Below, in pieces: positions 8,606 through 17,357 of a stretch of DNA of 64,000 nucleotides. Source of the stretch: an uncultured Opitutaceae bacterium (GTDB taxonomy: Bacteria; Verrucomicrobiota; Verrucomicrobiia; Opitutales; Opitutaceae); assembly GCA_951813085.1 (NCBI GenBank), contig OX638348.1:1125627-1189626 (forward strand), written 5' to 3'. Each line of letters begins with the position of its first letter. Positions within the stretch are counted from its first letter, which is position 1. A program made the translations under genes and the position numbers. The notes below the pieces were generated by a model. That model was not told where the DNA came from. It saw nothing but the letters and a program-made list of their open reading frames with translations, and did no database searches.

Positions 8606-10093
8606 TTATCCCTTGTAGCCGAAAAGTTGATTCTGCTTTATAAACGAGGCTGTTTTTTCCGGTACCATCGTTTCCCAACCGCTGTCTTGCTGGGCAATTT
8701 TCTCAAGAATGTCGCGCGAGAATATTTCCGTTAGCGACTCGTCGATGCCTCTGATGCTCTCGATGTATCCGTTCTTTTGCAAGTGCTGGTAGAGGTGGAC
8801 GAGACGATCGTCGACTTTCAAGTTCTCGCAAGTGATGAGCAAGTCATCTGCAATTCCCCCTGATACGGTGGGGATTGCGTTCGATCTGTCGTTTTCGCCG
8901 TTTAGTGTTTCGAGATATCGTCGATAGGCGGCTTGCTTCATTGGGTAAATATAGAGCTTCACCGAATTGCGCAGCAACCGACCAAAGCTCTCAAGTATAC
9001 TGCCGGGAAGATGGGCATAGTATTTCTCGTTAAAGACTTCTAGGAGATTGTTTATCCCCATCGCTATCCCAATGACCTCTTTTGTATATTGGCGAAAGTA
9101 CTGGCTTAGGCGGTAGAATTCGAAGTAGTTCGAAATCAATGTGTAGTTTCCAGTTGTGCCCAATGAATCGATACGAGCAAGAAAATCATCATAGTCGATT
9201 TGACCGCTTGCTTGCAGATTGTTCATGGTGATTTCCGCCATGACGATGAGCTCTTTTCCTTCGAGGGCGGATTCTTGTATGAACTGAGCTCCGGAGCACT
9301 TGAGCATGTCGATGTTCACTTTTGTTACCGGGCGAAAGCTCCCTCTCTCGACGAGCACGGCTTTCTTGTAGAGAGCATTGGCTGCAAGTTCGACTTTGCC
9401 TTCAGGCGAGAAAATCACCGCTTGGGTGAGTCCTTTGCGAACGAGATGGAGATTCATGATCCGATTGTCGATCGATTCGAATTCCGGTCCGTCGAGACGT
9501 ATCAGGTCAATCTCGATCCGTTCAGGTCCGAGATTATCGAGAAGCGATTCGATCATTTTCTCGGGCTCGTTCCTTAGGTAAAATGCGCCGTAGATCAGGT
9601 TGGTTCCAAGGATTCCAATTGCATGCTGTTGATCGAGATTGTTGTCATCCCACATGCGCGTATGGATTACGATGCTGCTTGGGGCGGCGTTCGGAGTGGA
9701 CTGAAAGCGAATGCCGATCCAGCCATGGGCGTCGTTGGGCCCTCGATACGGTTTCGTCTTCACCGTATTGGCGAAGGAGAAGAAGCATCGATCTTGATTC
9801 GACTCGCCGAGCCGCTGCTCAACTAGGCCGTACTCTGTTTCGAGCATAGTGAGGAGACGTTCGCGGGAGACGTAGCGTTTGGACTTACCGTATATTTCAT
9901 CGCTGAAAGTCATATCGTAGGCCGATATGGCTTTTGCGACGGTGCCCGCGGCGCCTCCTGCTTGAAAGAAGTTCCGCGCGGTTTCCTGTCCCGCTCCTAT
10001 TTCGGCGAAAGTACCGTATTTGGAATCGTCGAGATTGATGGTGAGCGCTTTCCTATTGGTGGTAAGGAATTCGTTTTTCGAAGTCTCATGCAT
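8606..10093 (-). CDS. conserved ~500-residue protein of unknown function
   Basis: A full-length 495-residue soluble protein without signal peptide or membrane helices. The N-terminus has the conserved block LTTNRKALTINLDDSKYGTF followed by EIGAGQETARNFF and GGAAGTVAKAISAYDM. From memory this marks a widespread family often mislabelled in databases as a TonB-dependent receptor or nicotinate-nucleotide adenylyltransferase; nothing in the sequence supports either label (no signal peptide, no HXGH). It lies 68 bp downstream of the polyphosphate kinase start on the same strand, so it would be transcribed first. Function unknown; likely cytosolic. Confidence 0.75.
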   Translation of the reverse strand: MHETSKNEFLTTNRKALTINLDDSKYGTFAEIGAGQETARNFFQAGGAAGTVAKAISAYDMTFSDEIYGKSKRYVSRERLLTMLETEYGLVEQRLGESNQDRCFFSFANTVKTKPYRGPNDAHGWIGIRFQSTPNAAPSSIVIHTRMWDDNNLDQQHAIGILGTNLIYGAFYLRNEPEKMIESLLDNLGPERIEIDLIRLDGPEFESIDNRIMNLHLVRKGLTQAVIFSPEGKVELAANALYKKAVLVERGSFRPVTKVNIDMLKCSGAQFIQESALEGKELIVMAEITMNNLQASGQIDYDDFLARIDSLGTTGNYTLISNYFEFYRLSQYFRQYTKEVIGIAMGINNLLEVFNEKYYAHLPGSILESFGRLLRNSVKLYIYPMKQAAYRRYLETLNGENDRSNAIPTVSGGIADDLLITCENLKVDDRLVHLYQHLQKNGYIESIRGIDESLTEIFSRDILEKIAQQDSGWETMVPEKTASFIKQNQLFGYKG

Positions 10094-10310
10094 GGCTGTA
10101 TGCGAAATGAAATAGGGTAGTTGTAATGGCGAGACAATACTCCAGCGGATTAATCGAATCAGGGGAATCCATTTGCATCGTTGGCGCCAAGCTTTAACGC
10201 AGCTCCCGGGCCGTTTCCGAGTTTGGGGGGCTAGGGTGTTTCACAATAGGGTTGCCCTTCGGGTGCGGCCGTTCTTCGATGGAGCCCGCGCATCAAAGTC
10301 CGTTCGCCCT

Positions 10311-12221
10311 ATGCAAACCCTACTAATAGCCCTCGGAGCCGGTGTTCTCTACTTGATCGCCTACCATACCTATGGGAAGTACCTGGCTCGGAAGATTTTC
10401 AAGCTGGATGAGTCTGCTATCGTCCCAAGCGTCGCCCTGAACGACGATAAGGACTATGTCCCTACAGACAAAGGGATAATATTTGGTCATCACTTCACTT
10501 CTATCGCAGGCACAGGACCGATCGTGGGTCCGGCTCTTGCGGTCATATGGGGATGGGTACCTGCGCTTCTGTGGGTTCTTTTCGGCTCAATATTGATTGG
10601 GGCGGTACATGATTTTGGAAGCCTAGTCGTTTCCGTGCGCAATCGTGGCCAGACGGTCGGCGATATTGCGGGGAGGATGCTCACGAAGCGAACGCGTTTG
10701 CTTTTCCTTTCAATTCTTTTCATGGCATTGACAATCGTGCTGGCGATATTCGGCCTCGTCATCGCCAACGTATTCGACCTTTACCCATCTGCAATTTTCC
10801 CTTGCTTGGTTCAAATTCCGATAGCGATTCTAATTGGCGTTTCTCTGCATCGCAAAGGGATCAACATTTTGATTCCTTCCGCGATCGCACTTGGAGTCAT
10901 GTATGTCTCGATCGCTTTTAGCGACTGGGGGATTTTCCACGTCGTAAACCATACTCTTGGCGGAGAGCCGCAGGTTCTGAACGATGGCCTTAGCTTGTTT
11001 TCCTGGGTTCTCGTTCTGCTCGTGTATTCCTATGTCGCCTCGGTCTTGCCTGTTTGGACGCTCCTCCAGCCAAGGGATTTCATAAATTCGCTTCAATTGT
11101 TGTCTGCCTTGGCGCTAGTGGTTCTAGGCCTTGGGGTAGCCGCGTTCATTGGAGGGGCGCCGATTGCCTCCGAAACGAGTCGGACGAGCCTGGAAATAGT
11201 GGCTCCTGCATTTCGTTGGGCCCCGGAGGGAGCTCCGTGGATCTTTCCCTTTCTATTCATCACCATTGCTTGCGGCGCTATTAGCGGGTTTCACTGCTTG
11301 GTTTCATCCGGAACCTCATCGAAGCAAATCAAGTGTGAAACCGACGCTCAATTCGTAGGCTACGGCTCGATGCTCACGGAGGGCTTCCTTGCGACTCTGG
11401 TGATCTTGGCTTGCGTGGCGGGCATTGGACTCGGCGCAGCCTCCGCGGATAGTGGGATATTGACGGGTAGCGCAGCTTATGATGCTCGGTATTCCTCATG
11501 GTTCACGGCTCAAGGTCTTGGAGCTAAGATCGGAGCGTTCATCGAGGGTGCGGCGAACTTTCTTCGGGCGCTTGGACTGCCGTCTGTCTTTTCGGTGGCT
11601 CTAATGGGCGTCTTCGTAGCGTCGTTTGCTGCTACGACGCTTGATACCGCATGCCGTTTGCAGCGCTATGTAATTCAGGAGCTCGCTTCCACATTCGTCT
11701 CGCCATCCGATTTGGAAGAGGGAACTCGGGCAGGGGGTCCTTTCCATTGGCTGACGAACAAGCATGGAGCGACGATCTTCGCTATCATCACTGCCGGATT
11801 CATTGCGGCGATCCCATTGCCGGGATCACCTTGGGGCTGGGAGACCGCAGGAAAAGGCGGTCTGATCCTGTGGCCCTTGTTCGGCGCTACCAATCAGCTC
11901 CTGGGAGGTCTGGCGTTTTTGGTAATCACTTTCTGGATGTGGCGACGGAATCTGCCCGTTTACTTTGTTGCGATTCCCACTGTCTTTATGCTCATTTTGC
12001 CGGGACTCGCCATGGGGATCGAGCTCTTTAAACCGAATGGATGGTTCGCCCTCGAGCAATGGCATCTCGTTTTTATTGGGATCGCTACGCTGGCGCTAGA
12101 GATTTGGATGGTGGTGGAGGCTGCGCTGGCTTGGCCTCGAGCGAAAGGAACCTTGGAGGAAGCGCTTGAGCCGCTAGGGCCCGTTGCCGTTCCCGAATCG
12201 GACGGCGGTCGCTCTTGCTGA
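10311..12221 (+). CDS. cstA: carbon starvation protein CstA (pyruvate/peptide transporter)
   Basis: A 636-residue polytopic inner-membrane protein of the CstA family, which imports pyruvate or peptides when carbon is short. The N-terminal LIAYHTYGKYLARKIF, the GIIFGHHFTSIAGTGPIVGPALAVIWGWVPA block and SSGTSSKQI are CstA signatures, and about 15 hydrophobic helices are visible. The frame is open from 10173, but the first 46 codons are low-complexity and basic, so I place the start at the ATG at 10311 (MQTLLIALGAG), where the first helix begins. The ribosome binding site there is weak. Confidence 0.9.
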   Translation: MQTLLIALGAGVLYLIAYHTYGKYLARKIFKLDESAIVPSVALNDDKDYVPTDKGIIFGHHFTSIAGTGPIVGPALAVIWGWVPALLWVLFGSILIGAVHDFGSLVVSVRNRGQTVGDIAGRMLTKRTRLLFLSILFMALTIVLAIFGLVIANVFDLYPSAIFPCLVQIPIAILIGVSLHRKGINILIPSAIALGVMYVSIAFSDWGIFHVVNHTLGGEPQVLNDGLSLFSWVLVLLVYSYVASVLPVWTLLQPRDFINSLQLLSALALVVLGLGVAAFIGGAPIASETSRTSLEIVAPAFRWAPEGAPWIFPFLFITIACGAISGFHCLVSSGTSSKQIKCETDAQFVGYGSMLTEGFLATLVILACVAGIGLGAASADSGILTGSAAYDARYSSWFTAQGLGAKIGAFIEGAANFLRALGLPSVFSVALMGVFVASFAATTLDTACRLQRYVIQELASTFVSPSDLEEGTRAGGPFHWLTNKHGATIFAIITAGFIAAIPLPGSPWGWETAGKGGLILWPLFGATNQLLGGLAFLVITFWMWRRNLPVYFVAIPTVFMLILPGLAMGIELFKPNGWFALEQWHLVFIGIATLALEIWMVVEAALAWPRAKGTLEEALEPLGPVAVPESDGGRSC

Positions 12222-12354
12222 GCAATTGCGCCGTGCGATAATAGAAGACGTCCTGGGGAAATCCGTAAAAATTCGGTCTATAACAATTGCGAGTAGATTT
12301 GCGTTTCGACCTAAGGGGGGATGATGTGTTTTCTTTGCCGGTGCATTATTCGTT

Positions 12355-14145
12355 ATGAAAGAGTTTTTGAAAATGTTCTTCGCCTCCTTGCTGGCGTTCG
12401 TGTTGGTTTGTTTTGGAGGATTTTTATTTTTGCTTATCTTTGCGGGAGCGCTTACGAGCATGAGCGCGCCCCAGCCGACTGTTAAGAAAGGTAGCGTCTT
12501 GGTCTTCGATATGACGGCCAACATTCAAGACGCTCCGGTTTCCGTAACGCAGGAGCAACTGCTGAATGAAGCCTTCGGGAGAGGCGGTCCTCAAAACTAT
12601 GCCTTACGAGATGTGCTGAACGCCATCGAGGAAGCATCGGACGACCTGCGCATAAGCGCGCTGTACTTGAAAGGTTCATTCCAATCCCGGAACTATGGTT
12701 CAGGCTTTGCGGCGCTCAAGGAGGTGAGGGAGGCAATCGAGTCATTCAAGGAAATTTCAGGGAAGCCTGTCATCGCGCACTTGGTGTATCCAACCGACAA
12801 GGACCTGTATGTGGCGTCGGCAGCGGATAAGATCATCATGAACCCAGAAGGATTGATCATGAATGCTGGGATGTCTTCAGAGCCGATTTTCTTCGCGGGA
12901 TTTTTCAAGAAATATGGAATTGGCGTTCAGGTGACCAAGGCGGGCGAGTACAAGTCAGCCGCAGAGAGTTTCGTTCTAGAGAGAATGAGCGCTCCGGCTA
13001 AGCTAGCGACGGAAGCGTTGCTCGAAGATATGTGGAGCGAGTATGTGGATGCCTTGTCTGAGCGAGCCGATATGACCCCCGACGCGTTTCAGGCGTTGGT
13101 GGACAAGAAGGGTCTATTGAATGCGAAGGATGCGTTGGAAGCAGGAATTGTCGATGAGCTCGGTTTTGCGGATTCCGTTATTAAGACCCTCAAGGAGATT
13201 TCGAAGAGCGATTCGGATAAGCTGGAATTTGATAGCGCGTCGCTATCCGACTATATTTTGGCTACGCGTGAAAGCGCAACCGGCGACCACGTGGCAGTCG
13301 TTTATGCGGAAGGTCCGATTGTCGTAGGAGAAGGTGCGGACGGTCAGATTGGCGGTACGAAATTAGCTCGTGAAATCCGTGAGCTGCGACAGGATGATTC
13401 GGTGAAAGCGATGGTTTTGCGGGTGAACAGCCCGGGAGGATCTGCATTGGCTAGCGAAGAGATTCAGCACGAGGTCAGGATGGCTAAGCAGAAAATGCCC
13501 GTTGTCGTATCAATGGGTACCGTTGCTGCATCGGGTGGGTATTGGATATCTGCTTACGCCGATAAAATTTACGCGGAGCCGAACACGATTACAGGTTCGA
13601 TTGGGGTGATTGGCATGTTTATGAACATCAAGGAGATCGCCAATCGCCATGGGTTCACGTTCGATGTAGTGAAAACGGGAAAATTTGCAGATGCGCTCTC
13701 GATAGCGCGTCCTAAGAGCTCGGAAGAGATGGCGATCATCCAGCGCGAGGTCGATGATGTTTACGCAGATTTTCTTCGAAAGGTTTCGGAAGGGAGAGAT
13801 CAACCGATTTCGCAGATAGAAAAGATTGCTGAAGGACGTGTCTGGTCCGGAGAGGACGCGCTTCAAATGGGGCTGGTCGATGAGATTGGGGGCCTGGAAA
13901 AAGCGATTGCCTATGCTGCCAAGGAGGCGGGCCTAGACTCGGATGCTCCAGTGAAGGACTATCCGAAAGCGACGGATTTTCTTGAAGAACTTATGGAGTC
14001 TCTCACGGCAACCGCTTCCATCCAGCATTCGAACAAGACTCTCGAGAAATTCGATGCTGCAGTTGAAGAGATACATGGACTCACTCGATGGAACGACCCG
14101 AAGGGAGTGTATGCTATTCTCCCCTACAATTTGGCGACGGAATAG
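12355..14145 (+). CDS. sppA: signal peptide peptidase SppA, 67-kDa type
   Basis: A 596-residue inner-membrane serine protease of family S49 that degrades cleaved signal peptides in the periplasm. One N-terminal membrane helix (residues about 8-36) is followed by two tandem S49 domains. The catalytic dyad is visible: Lys200 in AGEYKSAAES and Ser393 in VAASGGYWIS, matching the Lys and Ser contributed by the two halves of the E. coli enzyme. Full length. It is followed after 2 bp by sufT, so the two are probably translated from one mRNA. Confidence 0.94.
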   Translation: MKEFLKMFFASLLAFVLVCFGGFLFLLIFAGALTSMSAPQPTVKKGSVLVFDMTANIQDAPVSVTQEQLLNEAFGRGGPQNYALRDVLNAIEEASDDLRISALYLKGSFQSRNYGSGFAALKEVREAIESFKEISGKPVIAHLVYPTDKDLYVASAADKIIMNPEGLIMNAGMSSEPIFFAGFFKKYGIGVQVTKAGEYKSAAESFVLERMSAPAKLATEALLEDMWSEYVDALSERADMTPDAFQALVDKKGLLNAKDALEAGIVDELGFADSVIKTLKEISKSDSDKLEFDSASLSDYILATRESATGDHVAVVYAEGPIVVGEGADGQIGGTKLAREIRELRQDDSVKAMVLRVNSPGGSALASEEIQHEVRMAKQKMPVVVSMGTVAASGGYWISAYADKIYAEPNTITGSIGVIGMFMNIKEIANRHGFTFDVVKTGKFADALSIARPKSSEEMAIIQREVDDVYADFLRKVSEGRDQPISQIEKIAEGRVWSGEDALQMGLVDEIGGLEKAIAYAAKEAGLDSDAPVKDYPKATDFLEELMESLTATASIQHSNKTLEKFDAAVEEIHGLTRWNDPKGVYAILPYNLATE

Positions 14146-14147
14146 AA

Positions 14148-14687
14148 ATGGAAACGAAACTCGTACGTGATTGCAGTGCAACGATCATTCCTGCGGGAAC
14201 TGCGATCACTCTGGAAAAGGACACACCTGTTTTCGTGACGCAAACGCTTGGCGGGAACGTGACCGTACGCGTTGGGCAGACCTTGTATCGCATCTCTAAT
14301 CTAGATGTAGATGCATTGGAGAATGTAGACTTAGGTGAATCGGCAGCTCCGATTCCCGAAGCGAGCGAAGGCCCGATTTCTGAGGAGTCGGTTTGGGAGG
14401 CTCTCAAGCAATGCTTTGATCCGGAGATTCCGGTGAACATTGTTGATTTAGGCCTTATTTACGACATGCGGATCGATGAACTGGATAGCGGCAAGAAAGA
14501 TGTGGCCATTAAAATGACGTTAACCGCTCAAGGCTGTGGAATGGGACCCGTAATCGCCCAGGATGCAAAGAGTCGAGTCGAACAATTGGAAGAGGTCGAG
14601 AATGCCGATGTGCAAATTGTCTGGGATCCGGTATGGAGCCCGCAGATGATATCGGAAACGGGACGTCGCGTTCTAGGCCTGGAATAG
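14148..14687 (+). CDS. sufT: SufT-type iron-sulfur assembly factor (DUF59/MIP18 family)
   Basis: A 179-residue cytosolic protein. Its C-terminal half (residues about 80-175) is a DUF59 domain with DPEIPVNIVDLGLIYDM and MTLTAQGCGMGP, the conserved cysteine motif implicated in Fe-S maturation. The N-terminal extension of about 75 residues is typical of SufT. I use the ATG at 14148, two bases after the sppA stop, because an upstream in-frame extension would lie wholly inside sppA. No other suf gene is nearby. Confidence 0.88.
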   Translation: METKLVRDCSATIIPAGTAITLEKDTPVFVTQTLGGNVTVRVGQTLYRISNLDVDALENVDLGESAAPIPEASEGPISEESVWEALKQCFDPEIPVNIVDLGLIYDMRIDELDSGKKDVAIKMTLTAQGCGMGPVIAQDAKSRVEQLEEVENADVQIVWDPVWSPQMISETGRRVLGLE

Positions 14688-14696
14688 CCTAGAGAG

Positions 14697-15815
14697 TTAT
14701 TCGCAATTGAGTCGAGCGACGACGCCCGCGTAGGGCTCGTCTGCGAAATAGCGATTCGCGACTGATAGCATGTATCGACTACAGATATCGAAGAGAGCGT
14801 TTTCGGATTGAGCGCGTCTAGCTTCGTAGATGAATTGTCCCTCCGGATCGACGCCTTGCCCAATGAAATTGAGAAATTTCTTCATCTTGTTGACCTGGGC
14901 CTTTTCATTTATCCAAGGCCTCCTTAGGGCATCGTAGAGCGAACGAATGTAGTGGAACACGTCTTCGAGCGGGATGGGCGATACGCTTCCAGTGGATTCG
15001 AAGGAGCGGATTTGCTTGAAGATCCATGGATTGCGAATCGCGTGCCGTCCTATCATAACTCCGGCGGCTCCGGTATAATCGAGTATCTCCCGAGTGCGTC
15101 GGGCTGAGGAGACATCGCCATTGGCCAATACGGGGCAGTGGACTGCGTCGACCGCTGCTTTAATTTCAGAATAGCGCACTTGGCTTCGGTACATTTCCTT
15201 AACGGTGCGTCCATGAACGCTCAGCAAATCGATCTCGTGCTTGTTCACGAGAGCAAGAATGCGTTCATAATTCTCCGTATCTTCGAAACCAATACGCATT
15301 TTCACGGTAAATAGCCCAGAGATGCATTCTCGAAGAACACCAAAAATCCGATCTACTTTTGCGGGATCCCTCAATAGCCCTCCACCGCAATTCTTCTTAT
15401 ACACCGTCGGTGCAGGGCAACCCATGTTCAGGTCGATTCCGGCGACATTGTGATTGAGCAGTTCAAGCGTAGTTCGCTTGAGGTGATCAATATCCTCTCC
15501 TATCATCTGGGCGAAAACGGGCCGTCCCGTACGATTTTCGGTTATCGACTCGAGGATATGCTTTTCGAGCCGGGATTGAATATGAACCCTGCAATACTCG
15601 GTGAAAAAGTAGTCTGGGCTCCCGATTTCCGACACGACCGACATGAACGGGAGCGTTGTCACATCCTGCATTGGCGCGAGCGCAGTAATCGGCTGATTAG
15701 CTACGATCGTGGAAGGAAGCGCTCGATCCAATTCCGTTTGCATGCTTGGCGCAAAAAGAGGGGAAATGCGATTCGGATCAAGCTTCTTTCGCCTGTTGGA
15801 AAACGCTCGAAGCAA
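14697..15815 (-). CDS. dus: tRNA-dihydrouridine synthase
   Basis: A 372-residue FMN enzyme that reduces uridine to dihydrouridine in tRNA D-loops. Features: APMQDVTTLPFM at the start of the barrel, the GIDLNMGCPAPTVYKKNCGGGLLRDP signature with the catalytic Cys, SVHGRTVKEMY, and ANGDVSSARRTREIL before the C-terminal helical domain. The first ~24 residues are not conserved-looking, so the Met at residue 25 could be the real start. It is last in a minus-strand run leuS, lpxI, BFN, dus. Confidence 0.93.
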   Translation of the reverse strand: MLRAFSNRRKKLDPNRISPLFAPSMQTELDRALPSTIVANQPITALAPMQDVTTLPFMSVVSEIGSPDYFFTEYCRVHIQSRLEKHILESITENRTGRPVFAQMIGEDIDHLKRTTLELLNHNVAGIDLNMGCPAPTVYKKNCGGGLLRDPAKVDRIFGVLRECISGLFTVKMRIGFEDTENYERILALVNKHEIDLLSVHGRTVKEMYRSQVRYSEIKAAVDAVHCPVLANGDVSSARRTREILDYTGAAGVMIGRHAIRNPWIFKQIRSFESTGSVSPIPLEDVFHYIRSLYDALRRPWINEKAQVNKMKKFLNFIGQGVDPEGQFIYEARRAQSENALFDICSRYMLSVANRYFADEPYAGVVARLNCE

Positions 15816-15883
15816 TCGCCCCGGGACGCACGCGATTATTCGAACTCCAATGGAAGCGCCTCCGCAACGCTTAGCGTGAGCCG

Positions 15884-16342
15884 CTAGTCCTTGTTTTCGT
15901 CGCTTTGCTCCTTGAGCACCCGCTCGAGGATCGGACTCATGTCGTCGACCGAGTTGAACACTTCTTCTGCGGTGTAGATCGGCACGTCGTTCTGGAGCGA
16001 AAGAACAATGGAATCGCTTGGACGGGCGTCCAGCTCCAGGATTTTTTTGGCGACCTCGTTTTGCATTTCTACGAATATGCGCGCGAAGAAAGTGCTTTCC
16101 TGGACATCATTGATGATGATTCGAGTGATCTTCGCATCCAAGCCGACTAGCAGGCTCGTCATGAGGTCGTGGGTGAGGGGTCGTTCCTTCTTGACCCCAT
16201 TCAGGGCCATTGAAATCGCGTTTCCGACGCTGTGGTCGACATAGATGACGTAGGCTTTGTCTTCGTTGCCGAGAAATACGGCGCAACCATTTACGGTGGG
16301 CATAACTCCTTTTACGGAAACTGGGACGACGCGAGTACTCAT
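15884..16342 (-). CDS. bifunctional nuclease family protein (DUF151)
   Basis: A small cytosolic protein of the BFN/DUF151 family, some members of which are reported to cut RNA and DNA. Seen are VYVDHSVGNAISMALNG, RPLTHDLMTSLLVGL, and the LDARPSDSIVLSL block with the conserved Asp-x-x-Pro-Ser-Asp. I place the start at the ATG at 16342 (MSTRVVPVSV, 152 residues); an upstream ATG at 16405 adds 21 residues without similarity. Neither has a clear Shine-Dalgarno. The Glu/Asp-rich tail is ordinary for the family. Confidence 0.85.
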   Translation of the reverse strand: MSTRVVPVSVKGVMPTVNGCAVFLGNEDKAYVIYVDHSVGNAISMALNGVKKERPLTHDLMTSLLVGLDAKITRIIINDVQESTFFARIFVEMQNEVAKKILELDARPSDSIVLSLQNDVPIYTAEEVFNSVDDMSPILERVLKEQSDENKD

Positions 16343-16467
16343 GAAAGTGTTTCTTAGCTGTGGAGATTGGCGGACTGCCGGAGATTGTACAATCCTATTG
16401 AGCAATCGTCCTCTAACGGCGTTTTATAAGGTGAAAGCTCAGGAAAAGGAAAATTGGAGTTTTAGGG

Positions 16468-17307
16468 TCAAAAGCCCAAAATTTGGATTTTTGACGCTTC
16501 TGCCTCTGAAAGGACGCGTTTTCGGTCCAGAATAATGACGCTGTCCGCCTTCAGGACTGCAGTTGAGATGCCTGCCTCTTTCATGGTCTCAAGAGTTCGC
16601 GAACCAAATACGGGAACGTCGAATCGGTAGTCTTGAGAGGGTTTGACGGTTTTGACGAATATGAGTTGATCGGTTTTGAATTCTCCGGCCCTTCGTAGCA
16701 TGGGATCGGTGCCTTCGAAGGCTTCCACTGCCAAGACAGTGCCTTTTCGAACGACGACCCCTTGTCCAACGTCCAATCGAGCCATCTCGGATGCAATCTC
16801 GATACCGTGTTGGAGATAAGTATCTTCAATCTTATCAAACCTTTTGGTCATCAATCCCTTACATGCCATATCCTCATCGAGGAACGCTCGCGCGTCTAGA
16901 GCGGTTTGTCCATTTTGGTCGAGTTCTTGGGCTATGGAGCCGAAAATGGTGTCCGCATTCTTGCGCTTCAGCTTCACGAGGAGAGCGGCTGCCTTGATGT
17001 CCGGATTGAGCCCTCGAAAGAGCTTTCCGGGCTTCACCTGACCTGCAGCGATCGTGTACTTGCAATTGAATGTTCGCAGCGCTTTCAGCCACTTTCCAAC
17101 TTGTCCTACATTAATGCGCACTCGTTCCAGCTCGGGAAATGAGTCATATAGAGCCTCGGTAGCTTCGTTCTCGAAGGCGATGAGGCGAATGGGCAAGCCC
17201 ATCTGACGGGCTCGATCCGCAATTAGTTTCGGATACTCACCTCTTCCGGCTATCAGCCCGATCGGTTGGGCGGCGTCGAAGTCGGATGGGAGGAATTTTG
17301 AGAGCAT
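16468..17307 (-). CDS. lpxI: UDP-2,3-diacylglucosamine pyrophosphatase LpxI
   Basis: A 279-residue cytosolic enzyme of the LpxI (DUF1009) family that cleaves UDP-2,3-diacylglucosamine to lipid X and UMP in lipid A synthesis. N-terminal IGLIAGRGEYPKLIADRARQ and the C-terminal LDVGQGVVVRKGTVLAVEAFEGTD plus DVPVFGSRTLE are the family's marks. Its presence instead of LpxH fits Verrucomicrobiota and shows that the cell makes lipid A. It lies 50 bp after leuS on the same strand. Confidence 0.93.
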   Translation of the reverse strand: MLSKFLPSDFDAAQPIGLIAGRGEYPKLIADRARQMGLPIRLIAFENEATEALYDSFPELERVRINVGQVGKWLKALRTFNCKYTIAAGQVKPGKLFRGLNPDIKAAALLVKLKRKNADTIFGSIAQELDQNGQTALDARAFLDEDMACKGLMTKRFDKIEDTYLQHGIEIASEMARLDVGQGVVVRKGTVLAVEAFEGTDPMLRRAGEFKTDQLIFVKTVKPSQDYRFDVPVFGSRTLETMKEAGISTAVLKADSVIILDRKRVLSEAEASKIQILGF

Positions 17308-17357
17308 TTGTAATTTTGAGCCGTTGGGCGATAGCGCCCAATGGCCCGTTAGGAAAG

